The notes below the pieces were generated by a model that worked only from the letters and a program-made list of their open reading frames with translations, searched no databases and was not told the DNA's origin. Of a DNA stretch of 64,000 nt, positions 32,747-40,809 are shown in pieces; position 1 is the first letter of the stretch, and every line of letters starts with the position of its first letter. Both the position numbers and the translations under genes were made by a program. The DNA comes from Agarivorans gilvus (GTDB lineage Bacteria > Pseudomonadota > Gammaproteobacteria > Enterobacterales > Celerinatantimonadaceae), in the NCBI RefSeq assembly GCF_001420915.1, contig NZ_CP013021.1, positions 1,443,501 through 1,507,500 on the forward strand, written 5' to 3'.

Positions 32747-33715
32747 CCAAACTGGCACCGTCGCTGCGTCATAAAATTCGACAACTAAACCAGGTGACTC
32801 AATGTAAGCTCTAGCATTTGCTTTTGTTCTTAAGTTCTCTTCACTATTTTCATCACCATAGAGGCTAACAAAGACTCTTGATAAATTACTGGCTTTGATC
32901 TGATCAAAAATATGTTTATCATTTTCATCCATAGAATGGCCAAAAATAAATAAATTGCCATCAAGTCTTTTTAGAGATTCATAGCACTTATTTAAATAAG
33001 GATTATGCTCAATCTTGCTCAGCTTTTTCTCATGAGTCGGCTCTGATACAAAAAGAGGAAAACGACCGTTTTCAAGATTGTTACGGACTTTATCAACGAT
33101 TGTGTCTCCCCTGTCATCGCAAACATGTTTTTTTATACTTAGGCCTGTATCGTAAAGATGTAGCCCGCCATGTAAAAAGAAAACTTCTTGCGCTGTCCCT
33201 ACTGATTGCCATGTTTGATTTGCCCTAAAGCCATCATCAGTTTGATGATTAACTGGAGCTAAGTCATTTTTATTTCTAGCCCAATACATTAATAAATCAT
33301 AATTTACTGTATAAATTGCGTTAAATTGAAACATGAAGTTTCGAACAGCGACATACTGGTCATCAGTAACGTCATATGGTCGATCTGGGTGAGTATTTGA
33401 AATGGCTCTAATTAAGGCTTCTTTTAGTATGTCTTTATCTTCTTCAATATTGGAAAGGTACTGCTCATCTAGGCCATATGCTTCCCCTATAACCCCAGCA
33501 GATACTAAACTGTTCATAACCTTTTCAAAATCAAACGTCTCTAACTGTTCAAAAATATTTCTAATCACATTGTTTCTGGCACCAAAGTCAGCTTGTTCAA
33601 ACAAATTGGCATAATTAAAAATATCAGCATCCCAGGCTTGAGAAAATCCATTTGCAAGAAGAATAGATACTGTTTCTTGATTTACCGACTCCATTGCTTC
33701 GTCAAACGTTTGCAT
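32741..33715 (-). CDS. DUF4917 family SIR2-like protein
   Basis: This 324-aa protein has the features of the DUF4917 group: ILLANGFSQAWD near residues 18-28 (nucleotide-binding-like loop), FNAIYTVNYDLLMYW near 130-145, FFLHGGLHLYD near 180, and IFGHSMDENDKHIFDQI near 260. The order of a GxGxS-type loop, a T-NYD motif, an LHG motif and a GhS-x3-D motif parallels SIR2-type Rossmann proteins, many of which in bacteria cleave NAD as part of phage defence. A defence role here is inference. It is the first gene in the visible cassette array, AT-rich, with its stop in the attC. Confidence 0.75.
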   Translation of the reverse strand: MQTFDEAMESVNQETVSILLANGFSQAWDADIFNYANLFEQADFGARNNVIRNIFEQLETFDFEKVMNSLVSAGVIGEAYGLDEQYLSNIEEDKDILKEALIRAISNTHPDRPYDVTDDQYVAVRNFMFQFNAIYTVNYDLLMYWARNKNDLAPVNHQTDDGFRANQTWQSVGTAQEVFFLHGGLHLYDTGLSIKKHVCDDRGDTIVDKVRNNLENGRFPLFVSEPTHEKKLSKIEHNPYLNKCYESLKRLDGNLFIFGHSMDENDKHIFDQIKASNLSRVFVSLYGDENSEENLRTKANARAYIESPGLVVEFYDAATVPVWV

Positions 33716-33745
33716 AACCTATCCTTTGGGTATAACAGCATATTC

Positions 33746-33785
33746 AGAGGAAAATTTCCTTGTTTAAACAAGGAACCTTTCCTCT
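33746..33785. repeat. 40-bp palindrome upstream of the DUF4917 gene
   Basis: AGAGGAAA-ATTT-CCTTGTTT is followed directly by AAACAAGG-AACC-TTTCCTCT. The two 20-base arms pair at 16 positions with no spacer. It lies 30 bases before the cassette border and 31 bases from the DUF4917 start. It could be the stem of a degenerate attC of a lost cassette, a terminator, or an operator. Confidence 0.6.
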
Positions 33786-33960
33786 TTTCATGCATTTGAT
33801 AAAAACCACCTTATCACTATTCCTATGCTATATCAGCCACCTAGCTCGAAAAATAACAAAAACGTCAGCATAAAAGTATGCAAGCCTTTGTGGAAAGTAG
33901 GAAATGCAAATTAACTGTATTTCACGCCCTCAATAGTCAAGATTGCGCTTTTCAATCCCC

Positions 33961-34187
33961 ATCATCTTCGCCGAGTAGCGCAAATGAGCAAGGGGAGAAG
34001 TTGAAGTCTGTTTGAGCGTAGTGTTTACTTCAACGCCCTTGTGAGTGCGGTGAAAGCTTGGCTTTAAACAAAGCATCGCTTTGTAAGCTTGAACACAGGA
34101 TCTAAGAAGATGCAGGGCGAGCTTTCTTTTTGCTTCGTTATTCTTTGCTCGTCAAAGAAAAACGACGTCGCCGTAGGCGAAATCATT
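33961..34187 (+). repeat. Dispersed ~200-bp intergenic repeat, copy A
   Basis: It starts at ATCTTCGCCGAGTAGCGCAAAT and ends TCGCCGTAGGCGAAATC, and includes GTTTGAGCGTAG, CTTTCTTTTTGCTTCGTT and the hairpin TTCTTTG-CTCGT-CAAAGAA. Copy B lies inverted at 36851-37036. Copy A holds an extra ~35-base segment. No coding frame. With the bases to 34311 it forms the right border of the island. Confidence 0.75.
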
Positions 34188-34311
34188 ACTCACAGCTCAA
34201 TACAAAAGTAAATGATAAAAACCAGATTAACAGCCTCAAAAAGTCAATACACTGAACACACAATGGGGCAAAAAACGAGTGAGCACTTTCAGGTGGAGCG
34301 GTTCAATTAAA

Positions 34312-34917
34312 CTACAACTGAAGTAACTCAGCCATCACCGGTAACACCGACACCACCAATAGCCCGGCCATGCTGAAGTTGAAATACTTACGTCGTGTTG
34401 GGCTGTTTAATACCGTCTGCAACACCGAGCCAAAAGCCAACCACAAACCCACACAAGGGAAAGACACCAACAAGAAAGTGCTGGCAATTAACAGATTTTG
34501 ACTAAGGAAATGACTATCAACCGTTGTGAACGCTGCGATCGCACCGGTGGCCACAACCCAAGCCTTACCATTCACCCACTGAAATAAAGCCCCCTTCATA
34601 AACGAAAAAGGAGCGGCTTGTTGGTTGGCGCTAAGCTCACCCGCCGATTTCGCAATCAAATAGGCTAAATACAACAGGTACAACACCCCTGTACACTTGA
34701 TGATCAGGTGCAATTGCGGAAATAGCTCAAATAACTGGGAAAAACCAAAACCCACCAACAACAGCATTACGGCAAAACCAACACAAATCCCAGTCAACAG
34801 CGGTAAACTACGTTTTACCCCAAAATTAAGCCCCGAGCTCATCAGCATGATGTTATTTGGCCCCGGCGTCACCGACGACGATACCGCAAACAACATCACT
34901 GCATATAAGTAATCCAT
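34312..34917 (-). CDS. LysE/RhtB family amino-acid exporter
   Basis: This 201-aa inner-membrane protein has about six hydrophobic segments. The N-terminal family signature is SSVTPGPNNIMLMSSGLNFGVKRSLP, and QWVNGKAWVVATGAI follows in the middle. The pattern SVTPGPNN with NGKAW is closest to the EamB/YfiK-type branch (cysteine or O-acetylserine export), but substrate is uncertain. AAGGATGG precedes the ATG. It lies between inverted copies of a dispersed repeat, along with the next two genes. Confidence 0.88.
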   Translation of the reverse strand: MDYLYAVMLFAVSSSVTPGPNNIMLMSSGLNFGVKRSLPLLTGICVGFAVMLLLVGFGFSQLFELFPQLHLIIKCTGVLYLLYLAYLIAKSAGELSANQQAAPFSFMKGALFQWVNGKAWVVATGAIAAFTTVDSHFLSQNLLIASTFLLVSFPCVGLWLAFGSVLQTVLNSPTRRKYFNFSMAGLLVVSVLPVMAELLQL

Positions 34918-34972
34918 ATCACCATCCTTGTATCATCTAATACAGCCAATATGGGGCCAAGTCAGGGTTGCT

Positions 34973-35668
34973 TCAAGCGTGTTTGTTAAGCCAGCTAAAA
35001 GAGCGGCTTAAAAAGGCCTGCGCATCTTGCTCAATGACTAAACCATGTGCCATCACTACTTTTTGCGGCTGCCACGCCAACATTTGTTTAAAATGCTGAG
35101 CCGCTTCGGCCTTATGAAAGAAAAAACTTAAGCGCCAATCCAAGGGGGTTTTACCATTGGGCGCCACAATTCCCACCAGCTTAGCCACACTGCGCTGCCA
35201 AAAATTAAAATGACTAGGAGCAAAATTTTCCACTAGGTCGGTAAGTACTAAGGTCGCCGAAGGTCGATGGAAAAATACACACTCCTGCATCAAGGCAGAG
35301 CCTGAGAATAACAGCTGGTCTATCTGCTCGGCCCATGGCCAATCTTGCGCTGCATTTAATGAAGCAGTAAAACGAATGTCGCTGCGTTTTTTAATCAGCT
35401 CATCCGTACCATAGGCTTGCGCCTTAGGGTAGGTCTTCAGCCAATCGCCTATAAATAGATGATGTAAGTGATTGGGTGCGATTAGGTAGCTAAGCTCGCC
35501 TAAATTGGCGAGTTCTGCGCGAATCGAATCGTTTAATTCAATCGGGCTATGCACCCACAGCTTGCCATTAGCTAGGCGCACTACCGTCATGCGCGTGGAA
35601 AATGGCAACCCAAGAAAAGGTACGCTCGGCCCTTCTTCTATCCAAATATCGGCGGCTAATTGCTGCAT
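34973..35668 (-). CDS. DUF4336 family protein (metallo-beta-lactamase-like fold)
   Basis: This 231-aa cytoplasmic protein has the DUF4336 pattern WIEEGPSVPFLGLPFSTRMTVVRLANGKLWVHSPIEL, YLIAPNHLHHLFIGDWLKTYP and TLVLTDLVENF. The NHLHHLF segment stands where metallo-beta-lactamases have HxHxDH, but with the acidic residue missing, so a reduced or altered metal site is likely. Function unknown. GGGAGG precedes the ATG. It is 55 bp upstream of the LysE gene on the same strand. Confidence 0.8.
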   Translation of the reverse strand: MQQLAADIWIEEGPSVPFLGLPFSTRMTVVRLANGKLWVHSPIELNDSIRAELANLGELSYLIAPNHLHHLFIGDWLKTYPKAQAYGTDELIKKRSDIRFTASLNAAQDWPWAEQIDQLLFSGSALMQECVFFHRPSATLVLTDLVENFAPSHFNFWQRSVAKLVGIVAPNGKTPLDWRLSFFFHKAEAAQHFKQMLAWQPQKVVMAHGLVIEQDAQAFLSRSFSWLNKHA

Positions 35669-35764
35669 TCAGCCCTCCCTATATAAGCTTTATTCGCTAC
35701 TGGCTAAACCTTTACAGTTTTGCCCTAGCAAAGCAAACTAAACACCGATAATTTGGCGCAGCCA

Positions 35765-36439
35765 CTAACGAGGTGGGTCAATCTTATTGTCGATGGAACA
35801 ATTGACTCTAAACCAGCCAGCCACTGAATAACGATCGCGACTGGCGGGTAAGACTTCGTGGGGAAATTCCTCACTTAGAAACACCACCACTGTGCCATAT
35901 AAAGGCACTACCTTTAGCCCCTCTCTATCTTGCTCGTCTCGATATAACACCAACTCGCCGCCATCGCTGGCCGACCAATTTGGATTCAAATAACACACCA
36001 CCGACAATACCCGATTAGCCTCACCACGAAAGGCGTCATAATGGCGTTTGTAATAGGCACCGGGCGCATAATGCGCATAATGGCTTTCAAAGGAAAACAA
36101 GCCTAAGAACAGCCGCTGGTTTAAAAAGCTCTGTAAGCGTGACGTCCACGAAAGCCAAGTTTGCCCCGCTTCTGAGGCCTCACTTATCCAGCAAATTTCA
36201 TCGGTTCTCACAAACTCGGTCTTTACAAAGTCATCACCTCGGCCAATGCCCGCCTCAACATAATGTGCATTATGTAAACTTTGCTGCTCGGTGAACAAGG
36301 CATCGCTAATGTCATTAGGTAAAGCCGCAACCCGAATACTGTAGCCCTGGTGGTATAAATCCTCGGCTATCAAGCTAAAGAGGGTTTCGTCGTTGTTATT
36401 TCCGCCTTTCGACGTAGGCAGTTCTACTAATGCGCCCAA
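35765..36439 (-). CDS. 2-oxoglutarate-Fe(II) dioxygenase (prolyl 4-hydroxylase-like)
   Basis: This 224-aa oxygenase has the double-stranded beta-helix landmarks. HYDAF supplies the HxD iron ligands, VLSVVCYLNPNWSASDGGELVLY is the core, FPHEVLPASRDRYSVAGWFRV supplies the distal His and the Arg that binds 2-oxoglutarate. GAYYKRHYDAFRGEANRVLSVVCYLN is typical of the P4H-alpha-like 2OG-Fe(II) family. The start is a TTG at 36439 preceded by GGA; no ATG precedes the conserved part. The hydroxylated target is unknown. Confidence 0.82.
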   Translation of the reverse strand: MGALVELPTSKGGNNNDETLFSLIAEDLYHQGYSIRVAALPNDISDALFTEQQSLHNAHYVEAGIGRGDDFVKTEFVRTDEICWISEASEAGQTWLSWTSRLQSFLNQRLFLGLFSFESHYAHYAPGAYYKRHYDAFRGEANRVLSVVCYLNPNWSASDGGELVLYRDEQDREGLKVVPLYGTVVVFLSEEFPHEVLPASRDRYSVAGWFRVNCSIDNKIDPPR

Positions 36440-36850
36440 TATAAATTCCAGCTATTAATCAACACCATTAACCAGCTCTATGCCTCGCTAACCGCTAACC
36501 ATTGAGCAAACCGTAAAGCATCATCTTAATCAGTGGTCGCTAAGCTCTCTCAAGGCTAGCCTTGCAGTTTGGCGAAGGTGACTGATGCCCTTAGCCACGC
36601 TCAATAAGAAAGGAAGAAGAGCAAGCGCAGCTAAAGACCCACTAGGTAAGTGAGGCGAGTGTAGTACGAATAGCGGCCTTGGCAAAGTCAATTTTGTAGC
36701 AAATTTATCTGCCAATACTGGCTTAAGTAAGGGCATCCATTAAGCCTGACAAATCAATCTTAATCGCATCTATCGGTTAGAGTTAATTTATATAAATAAC
36801 AATCAGTTAAGCACAATCAACCTTGTCTTATAATACCATACGCCTTTAGG
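36440..36850. other. Non-coding region
   Basis: About 410 bases with a short open frame (36530-36736, minus) that has neither a known family nor a ribosome site. I see no gene here. Confidence 0.4.
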
Positions 36851-37036
36851 TTTCGCCTTCGGCGACATCATTTTTCTTTGCACAGCCAAAGAAAAACGAA
36901 GCAAAAAGAAAGGCTGCCCCAGCATCTCCTTATTTCCTGCGTTCCGCATTAACAAGGGCGCTGAAGCAAACTCGCTACGCTCAAACATGCTTCAACGTTA
37001 TCCCTTGTTAATTTGCGTTACTCGGCGGAGATGAGG
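36851..37036 (-). repeat. Dispersed ~200-bp intergenic repeat, copy B (inverted)
   Basis: On the minus strand it reads CATCTCCGCCGAGTAACGCAAAT ... GTTTGAGCGTAGCGAG ... CTTTCTTTTTGCTTCGTTTTTC ... GTCGCCGAAGGCGAAA. It is the counterpart of copy A at 33961-34187 in the opposite orientation. The pair flanks the LysE, DUF4336 and oxygenase genes. Confidence 0.75.
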
Positions 37037-37283
37037 GGGGAACAAAAGCATAGTTCAATAGCGAAGGGGATACTTTAAAACATCTTTTTAAAATATTTTC
37101 CAATACTATCAACAACTTGAATATTTATGGCTTTCATTTTTTTCACGAAATGTATAAAGCTCCGACTTTTACTGCTAACTTATTTTTATCATTAAATAAT
37201 CATCAGTGTTTACTTAAATTAAAGTGACAGAGTTAACATGAAAGGCCAATTTATACCTATTGTGCTTATAGAGGTAAGGCGAA

Positions 37284-37862
37284 TTGAACAAGATTGATTC
37301 TATAATTCAGGACATCAGAACTGCGATATCTGCGGTGGCTGAAGATTTGGATTCTGAAACGGTAGACCTTGTTAACTTTTTGGGGCTTAAAGACGAAGCC
37401 GCATACCACTCTGTGATGGATTCCTTTTATTTACTAGAAGATACTCAGCTAGCAAAACGTGAATTTCTAAACATTGACTTTCTAGAAGAATCATTAGGTA
37501 AATTATATTTAATGTTCTATGGAGTTTTAAACTCCTGCTACATGCAACAACAAGCAGTACTTGTTATATCTGAAAAACTAAGAATTGAACAAAATATTGA
37601 AGAAATAAGAAACATAGAGGTTGTAACTTATCGGAACGATTTCTCAGCTCACTCAGCCAACAGGGGAAAAGGTAAGTCTGAGCACAGTTATATACTTGAT
37701 AGATTAGCGATGAGAGAGGCAAAAGTTAAAGGTTATACAGCAAATAGCAAAACAGGCTTCATTTTCAAAGAAGCCAATATTAATTCACTGATATCTGATT
37801 GGGACGTTATGCTAGAGAAGCAATTAACTTTGATTTCTAAAAGAACACCCAAAAAACAGTAA
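37284..37862 (+). CDS. Unknown protein with HEPN-like RNxxxxH motif
   Basis: This 192-aa, mostly helical cytoplasmic protein is of a family I do not recognise. The start is TTG at 37284, with GAGGTAAGG immediately upstream. The middle (about 75-125) contains long helices and the motif VVTYRNDFSAHSANRGKG. An R-N-x4-H pattern at the start of a helix is the usual active-site motif of HEPN ribonucleases and toxins, but the fold is not proven. The gene and its flanks (37050-37960) are clearly AT-richer than the neighbours, suggesting horizontal gain. It stands alone between repeat copy B and the TonB operon. Confidence 0.55.
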   Translation: MNKIDSIIQDIRTAISAVAEDLDSETVDLVNFLGLKDEAAYHSVMDSFYLLEDTQLAKREFLNIDFLEESLGKLYLMFYGVLNSCYMQQQAVLVISEKLRIEQNIEEIRNIEVVTYRNDFSAHSANRGKGKSEHSYILDRLAMREAKVKGYTANSKTGFIFKEANINSLISDWDVMLEKQLTLISKRTPKKQ

Positions 37863-37962
37863 ACTTAGCCTTCTTTCACTATCAAGCCGCATATTGAACA
37901 CTTTAGATAACTTTACAACTCACCAAAAAACTAGAAGAACAGCAGCGGCTAAAGCCGGTGGC

Positions 37963-39192
37963 CTAAGATGCCACCTGCTTTAGGTAGTTTAACCACACTT
38001 CGGTTTCGTTTTGTAAGCGACTATCTTGCTGGGCTTTAGTGAGTAATTGGCGAGCCTGTTGGTAGTTATTTAGATGCACATTGGCCACCGCTAGCATTAG
38101 CCACAGCTTAGGTTCTACCTCGGTTTGCTGCTCCACCAGCCTAGCTAAGATCTGCGCCGCCTTGGCCCATTGCTGCTGTTGCAATAACAACTGAGCATAT
38201 TGACGCAGGTTACTGTTACTAGGTTCTATCTCGATTAATTTAGCCAAGGCTTCGCCAGCCTGCTGCTGTTGCTTGGCCAACAACCAAGCTTGGCTTAGCA
38301 AGCGTTGATTAGCCTTGTTTCGCGGCAACTGGTTTTGCTCTAGCGCTTGCTCAACGATGCTGGCGGCAAAAAAGGCATTACCCTCGCGCAGCAACAATTG
38401 GCTAAGCAAAGTGTAGTGTTCTGGTTTGGTGAATAAGCCCTGTTGATAGGCAAGGCGCATGCTAGCTAAAGCGCTACGCTGTTGTTTGGCGCGCAGCATT
38501 AAGGCGCTAAGCTGATACCAATGCTGCATTTGCTGTGGCTCTGCAGCCAGCAGCTGCTTTTGCCAAACAATGGCTTGCGGCCAGTCTTCTAGTTGAGAAC
38601 GGCTCACCATTGCCATTTTATACCAGTTGAGCGGAACGGCTGCCGTTTGCATGCTTATTGCTCGCTCTATCGCCTTAGCGCCCGATTGCCAGCTCTCTAA
38701 TTGTAAATAGGCCTGTGCCAAAAGGTGGTAATGACTGGCTTGCTGCTGGCTGGCATCAGTGGTGTTTAGCCACTGCTGCAACAAGCTAATACCCTGTTGC
38801 CAGTGGGCTAAGCTCATGTTTAGCTGCGCTCTTAACAGCAATAACTGTTGCGCCTGTTGTGCTTCAACATGGCCAGATGCCACGGCTTGCTCGTAGTAAT
38901 TTAGCGCCTCTTGGTAGCGTTGTTGCTCCAGCAACAACTGACCGAGCTTGAGTTGCGTCAAGGCCAAAGCATAACTGGCTTTAGTCTGCTCGTTTAAACG
39001 GCCCAGTAGCTCAACAAGCAGCTTTTCTGCCTGCGGATATTGCTGGCGTTCACGCAGCTCGGCGGCCTGACTAAGTTGCTGATATTGATAGGGGCTTAAT
39101 TGCGGCCCGGCGGCCATAACCTTAGGAGCGCCTGCAGCAGCGAGCATAACCAGCATCAGCAGCCAAGTTTTAGAACTTCGTTTAATCAACAT
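37963..39192 (-). CDS. Tetratricopeptide-repeat protein of the TonB2-type operon
   Basis: This 409-aa protein starts with a signal peptide (LLMLVMLAAAGAPKVMAA) and then consists almost wholly of helical TPR-like repeats rich in Gln, Leu and Ala, e.g. YQEALNYYEQAVASGHVEAQQ and LAQAYLQLESWQSGAKAIERAI. It should lie in the periplasm. It is the last gene of the DUF3450-TtpC-ExbB-ExbD-TonB cluster, nine bases after tonB, as in marine TonB2 operons, where such a TPR protein assists the energy-transfer complex. The exact role is unknown. Confidence 0.85.
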   Translation of the reverse strand: MLIKRSSKTWLLMLVMLAAAGAPKVMAAGPQLSPYQYQQLSQAAELRERQQYPQAEKLLVELLGRLNEQTKASYALALTQLKLGQLLLEQQRYQEALNYYEQAVASGHVEAQQAQQLLLLRAQLNMSLAHWQQGISLLQQWLNTTDASQQQASHYHLLAQAYLQLESWQSGAKAIERAISMQTAAVPLNWYKMAMVSRSQLEDWPQAIVWQKQLLAAEPQQMQHWYQLSALMLRAKQQRSALASMRLAYQQGLFTKPEHYTLLSQLLLREGNAFFAASIVEQALEQNQLPRNKANQRLLSQAWLLAKQQQQAGEALAKLIEIEPSNSNLRQYAQLLLQQQQWAKAAQILARLVEQQTEVEPKLWLMLAVANVHLNNYQQARQLLTKAQQDSRLQNETEVWLNYLKQVAS

Positions 39193-39200
39193 CTTGCCTC

Positions 39201-39848
39201 CTATTCTGCCAACTTAAATTCTAAGGTTTGTAAGGCCTTAAAGCCGACGTTTTGGCCGTTCTCGGTTTTGGGCTGAAAAGTCCAACGGTAGAGCGCCCGC
39301 TTCACCGCCAAATCAAACACCCCCTTAGGGTTTGATTGCAACACCTCAATAGTGCCTGCGACCACGCTGCCATTGGGCGCAACTTGAAAGCTCACGGTAA
39401 CAGAGCCCTCAATCTTGCGGCGCATCGCCGCGCGCGGATAACTAGGCGCGAACTTAGATAAGGCCACCGGATTACGCTCGATGGACACTTCCACCGGCCC
39501 TGGCGGGGCAAAATCGGCCAAGCCCGCCACCATGTTTATCGCCACCGGAGAGCTTTCTATTTGCGGTAGCGTTAAATCAATATTGGGCAGGCTTGAACTG
39601 GTTTTGGGCTCACTGCTCAGTTGCGGCAGAGCCAAGGGCTCGGCTATTTCTGGCTCTGGCGGCTTCTCTCGCTCTCGGGTACGCAGCTCTACATCACTGT
39701 CTTGCAACTGCACTAAAAAGGGATTTAAGCGCACTTCATTACTGGGCTTAGGCAAACTTTGGCCCAGCCCAGCTAACTGAGCCAGCCCCCAGAAAAAGCT
39801 CAGTGCTGCTAGCAAGCCCAAGGGCGACAACATCATTAAACGCAGCAC
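39201..39848 (-). CDS. tonB: TonB family energy transducer
   Basis: This 215-aa protein links the ExbB/ExbD motor to outer-membrane receptors. One membrane anchor lies at about 5-28 (LSPLGLLAALSFFWGLAQLAG), then a proline/serine-rich linker with EKPPEPEIAEPLALPQ, and a C-terminal TonB domain with YPRAAMRRKIEGSVTVSFQVAPNGSV and AVKRALYRWTFQP. The start is a GTG overlapping the exbD stop by one base. The linker is shorter than in classical TonB, as is usual for TonB2. Confidence 0.9.
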   Translation of the reverse strand: MLRLMMLSPLGLLAALSFFWGLAQLAGLGQSLPKPSNEVRLNPFLVQLQDSDVELRTREREKPPEPEIAEPLALPQLSSEPKTSSSLPNIDLTLPQIESSPVAINMVAGLADFAPPGPVEVSIERNPVALSKFAPSYPRAAMRRKIEGSVTVSFQVAPNGSVVAGTIEVLQSNPKGVFDLAVKRALYRWTFQPKTENGQNVGFKALQTLEFKLAE

Positions 39849-40258
39849 TACTGTTCTCCTGCGCGAGTTGCCACCGAATACGGCACATTTGCCAAGCGTA
39901 ACTGATCCAACAACTTCACCAACTGACCAGTACTGGATTCTTCGTCGGCTTGTACCACCACGGCTAAGTCGGCCTGCTCGGTCTTAAGCCGCTCTAAACT
40001 TGGCCGCACCATACGAATATCGGTTAACTGACGATCTAACCAAATGTCTCCACTGGCCGACAGCGCCACCATCACCGCGCCTTGGCTTTGTTCACTACTG
40101 GTTTGCGCTTCAGGGCGCTGTACCTCTATCCCCGCTTCTCGAACGAATGAAGTGGATACGATGAAGAAAATCAACATGATAAATACGATGTCCAACATCG
40201 GCGTCATGTCGATTTGGGCTTCCTCGTCTTGCTGAGCAAATATTCTGCTTTGTCGCAT
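39848..40258 (-). CDS. exbD: Biopolymer transport protein ExbD
   Basis: This 136-aa protein has a cytoplasmic N-terminus, one membrane helix at about 20-40 (IDMTPMLDIVFIMLIFFIV) with the proton-path Asp in PMLDIVF, and a periplasmic domain. It lies between exbB and tonB with minimal spacing (11 bases from exbB, one base shared with tonB). Confidence 0.93.
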   Translation of the reverse strand: MRQSRIFAQQDEEAQIDMTPMLDIVFIMLIFFIVSTSFVREAGIEVQRPEAQTSSEQSQGAVMVALSASGDIWLDRQLTDIRMVRPSLERLKTEQADLAVVVQADEESSTGQLVKLLDQLRLANVPYSVATRAGEQ

Positions 40259-40269
40259 AATGTCTAACC

Positions 40270-40809
40270 TTAGGCCTTAGTCAAAGTGGCTCGACCACTT
40301 TGAATACGAGTATAAGAGGCCTCTAAATGGGCACGCTGGCGAATCGCCCAACGCGCCAAATGAGTATGAAAAATCAAACCAAATACCGCCACCGCCATAC
40401 CCGCCATGGTTGGTAAGGTGGCCTTGGCGATGCCCGCCGCCATTAAACGTGGATTACCGGTGCCATTTATAGCGAGGCTATCAAACACCTCAATCATGCC
40501 GGTAACGGTGCCCAATAAACCAATTAAGGGACACAATGAAATCAACACTTTGATAAACGACAGGTGCTGCTTTAGCTGCAAGTCAATGTCGCAGTAATGA
40601 CTTTGCCAACGATAGACCTGAACATAAGCCGCGGCCTGTTGTATAAACTGCCGATGCAAAGCAGGAAACGTCACCATGCGAAACCAATAGCGCTCTAGCA
40701 ACAGTGTGATTAACAGAGCGCTCAGCACTAAAATAGCGCCAAGCACCCAGCCACCCGAGTTTAAAAACTCACGTAATAATGTGCCGGCTTGTGACCAATC
40801 AAGCAGCAT
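40270..40809 (-). CDS. exbB: MotA/TolQ/ExbB proton channel protein
   Basis: This 179-aa inner-membrane protein has three hydrophobic segments and the family block LISLCPLIGLLGTVTGMIEVFDSLAINGTGNPRLMAAGIAKAT. With ExbD it forms the proton-driven motor for TonB. The short length and the absence of a periplasmic extension match ExbB2 of TonB2 systems. It overlaps the end of the larger TtpC-like gene by 11 bases. Confidence 0.92.
   Translation of the reverse strand: MLLDWSQAGTLLREFLNSGGWVLGAILVLSALLITLLLERYWFRMVTFPALHRQFIQQAAAYVQVYRWQSHYCDIDLQLKQHLSFIKVLISLCPLIGLLGTVTGMIEVFDSLAINGTGNPRLMAAGIAKATLPTMAGMAVAVFGLIFHTHLARWAIRQRAHLEASYTRIQSGRATLTKA

Noticed and set aside
36530..36736. A 68-codon minus-strand frame with hydrophobic residues
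   Set aside because: No ribosome site, no conserved motif, and composition looks like translated intergenic DNA.
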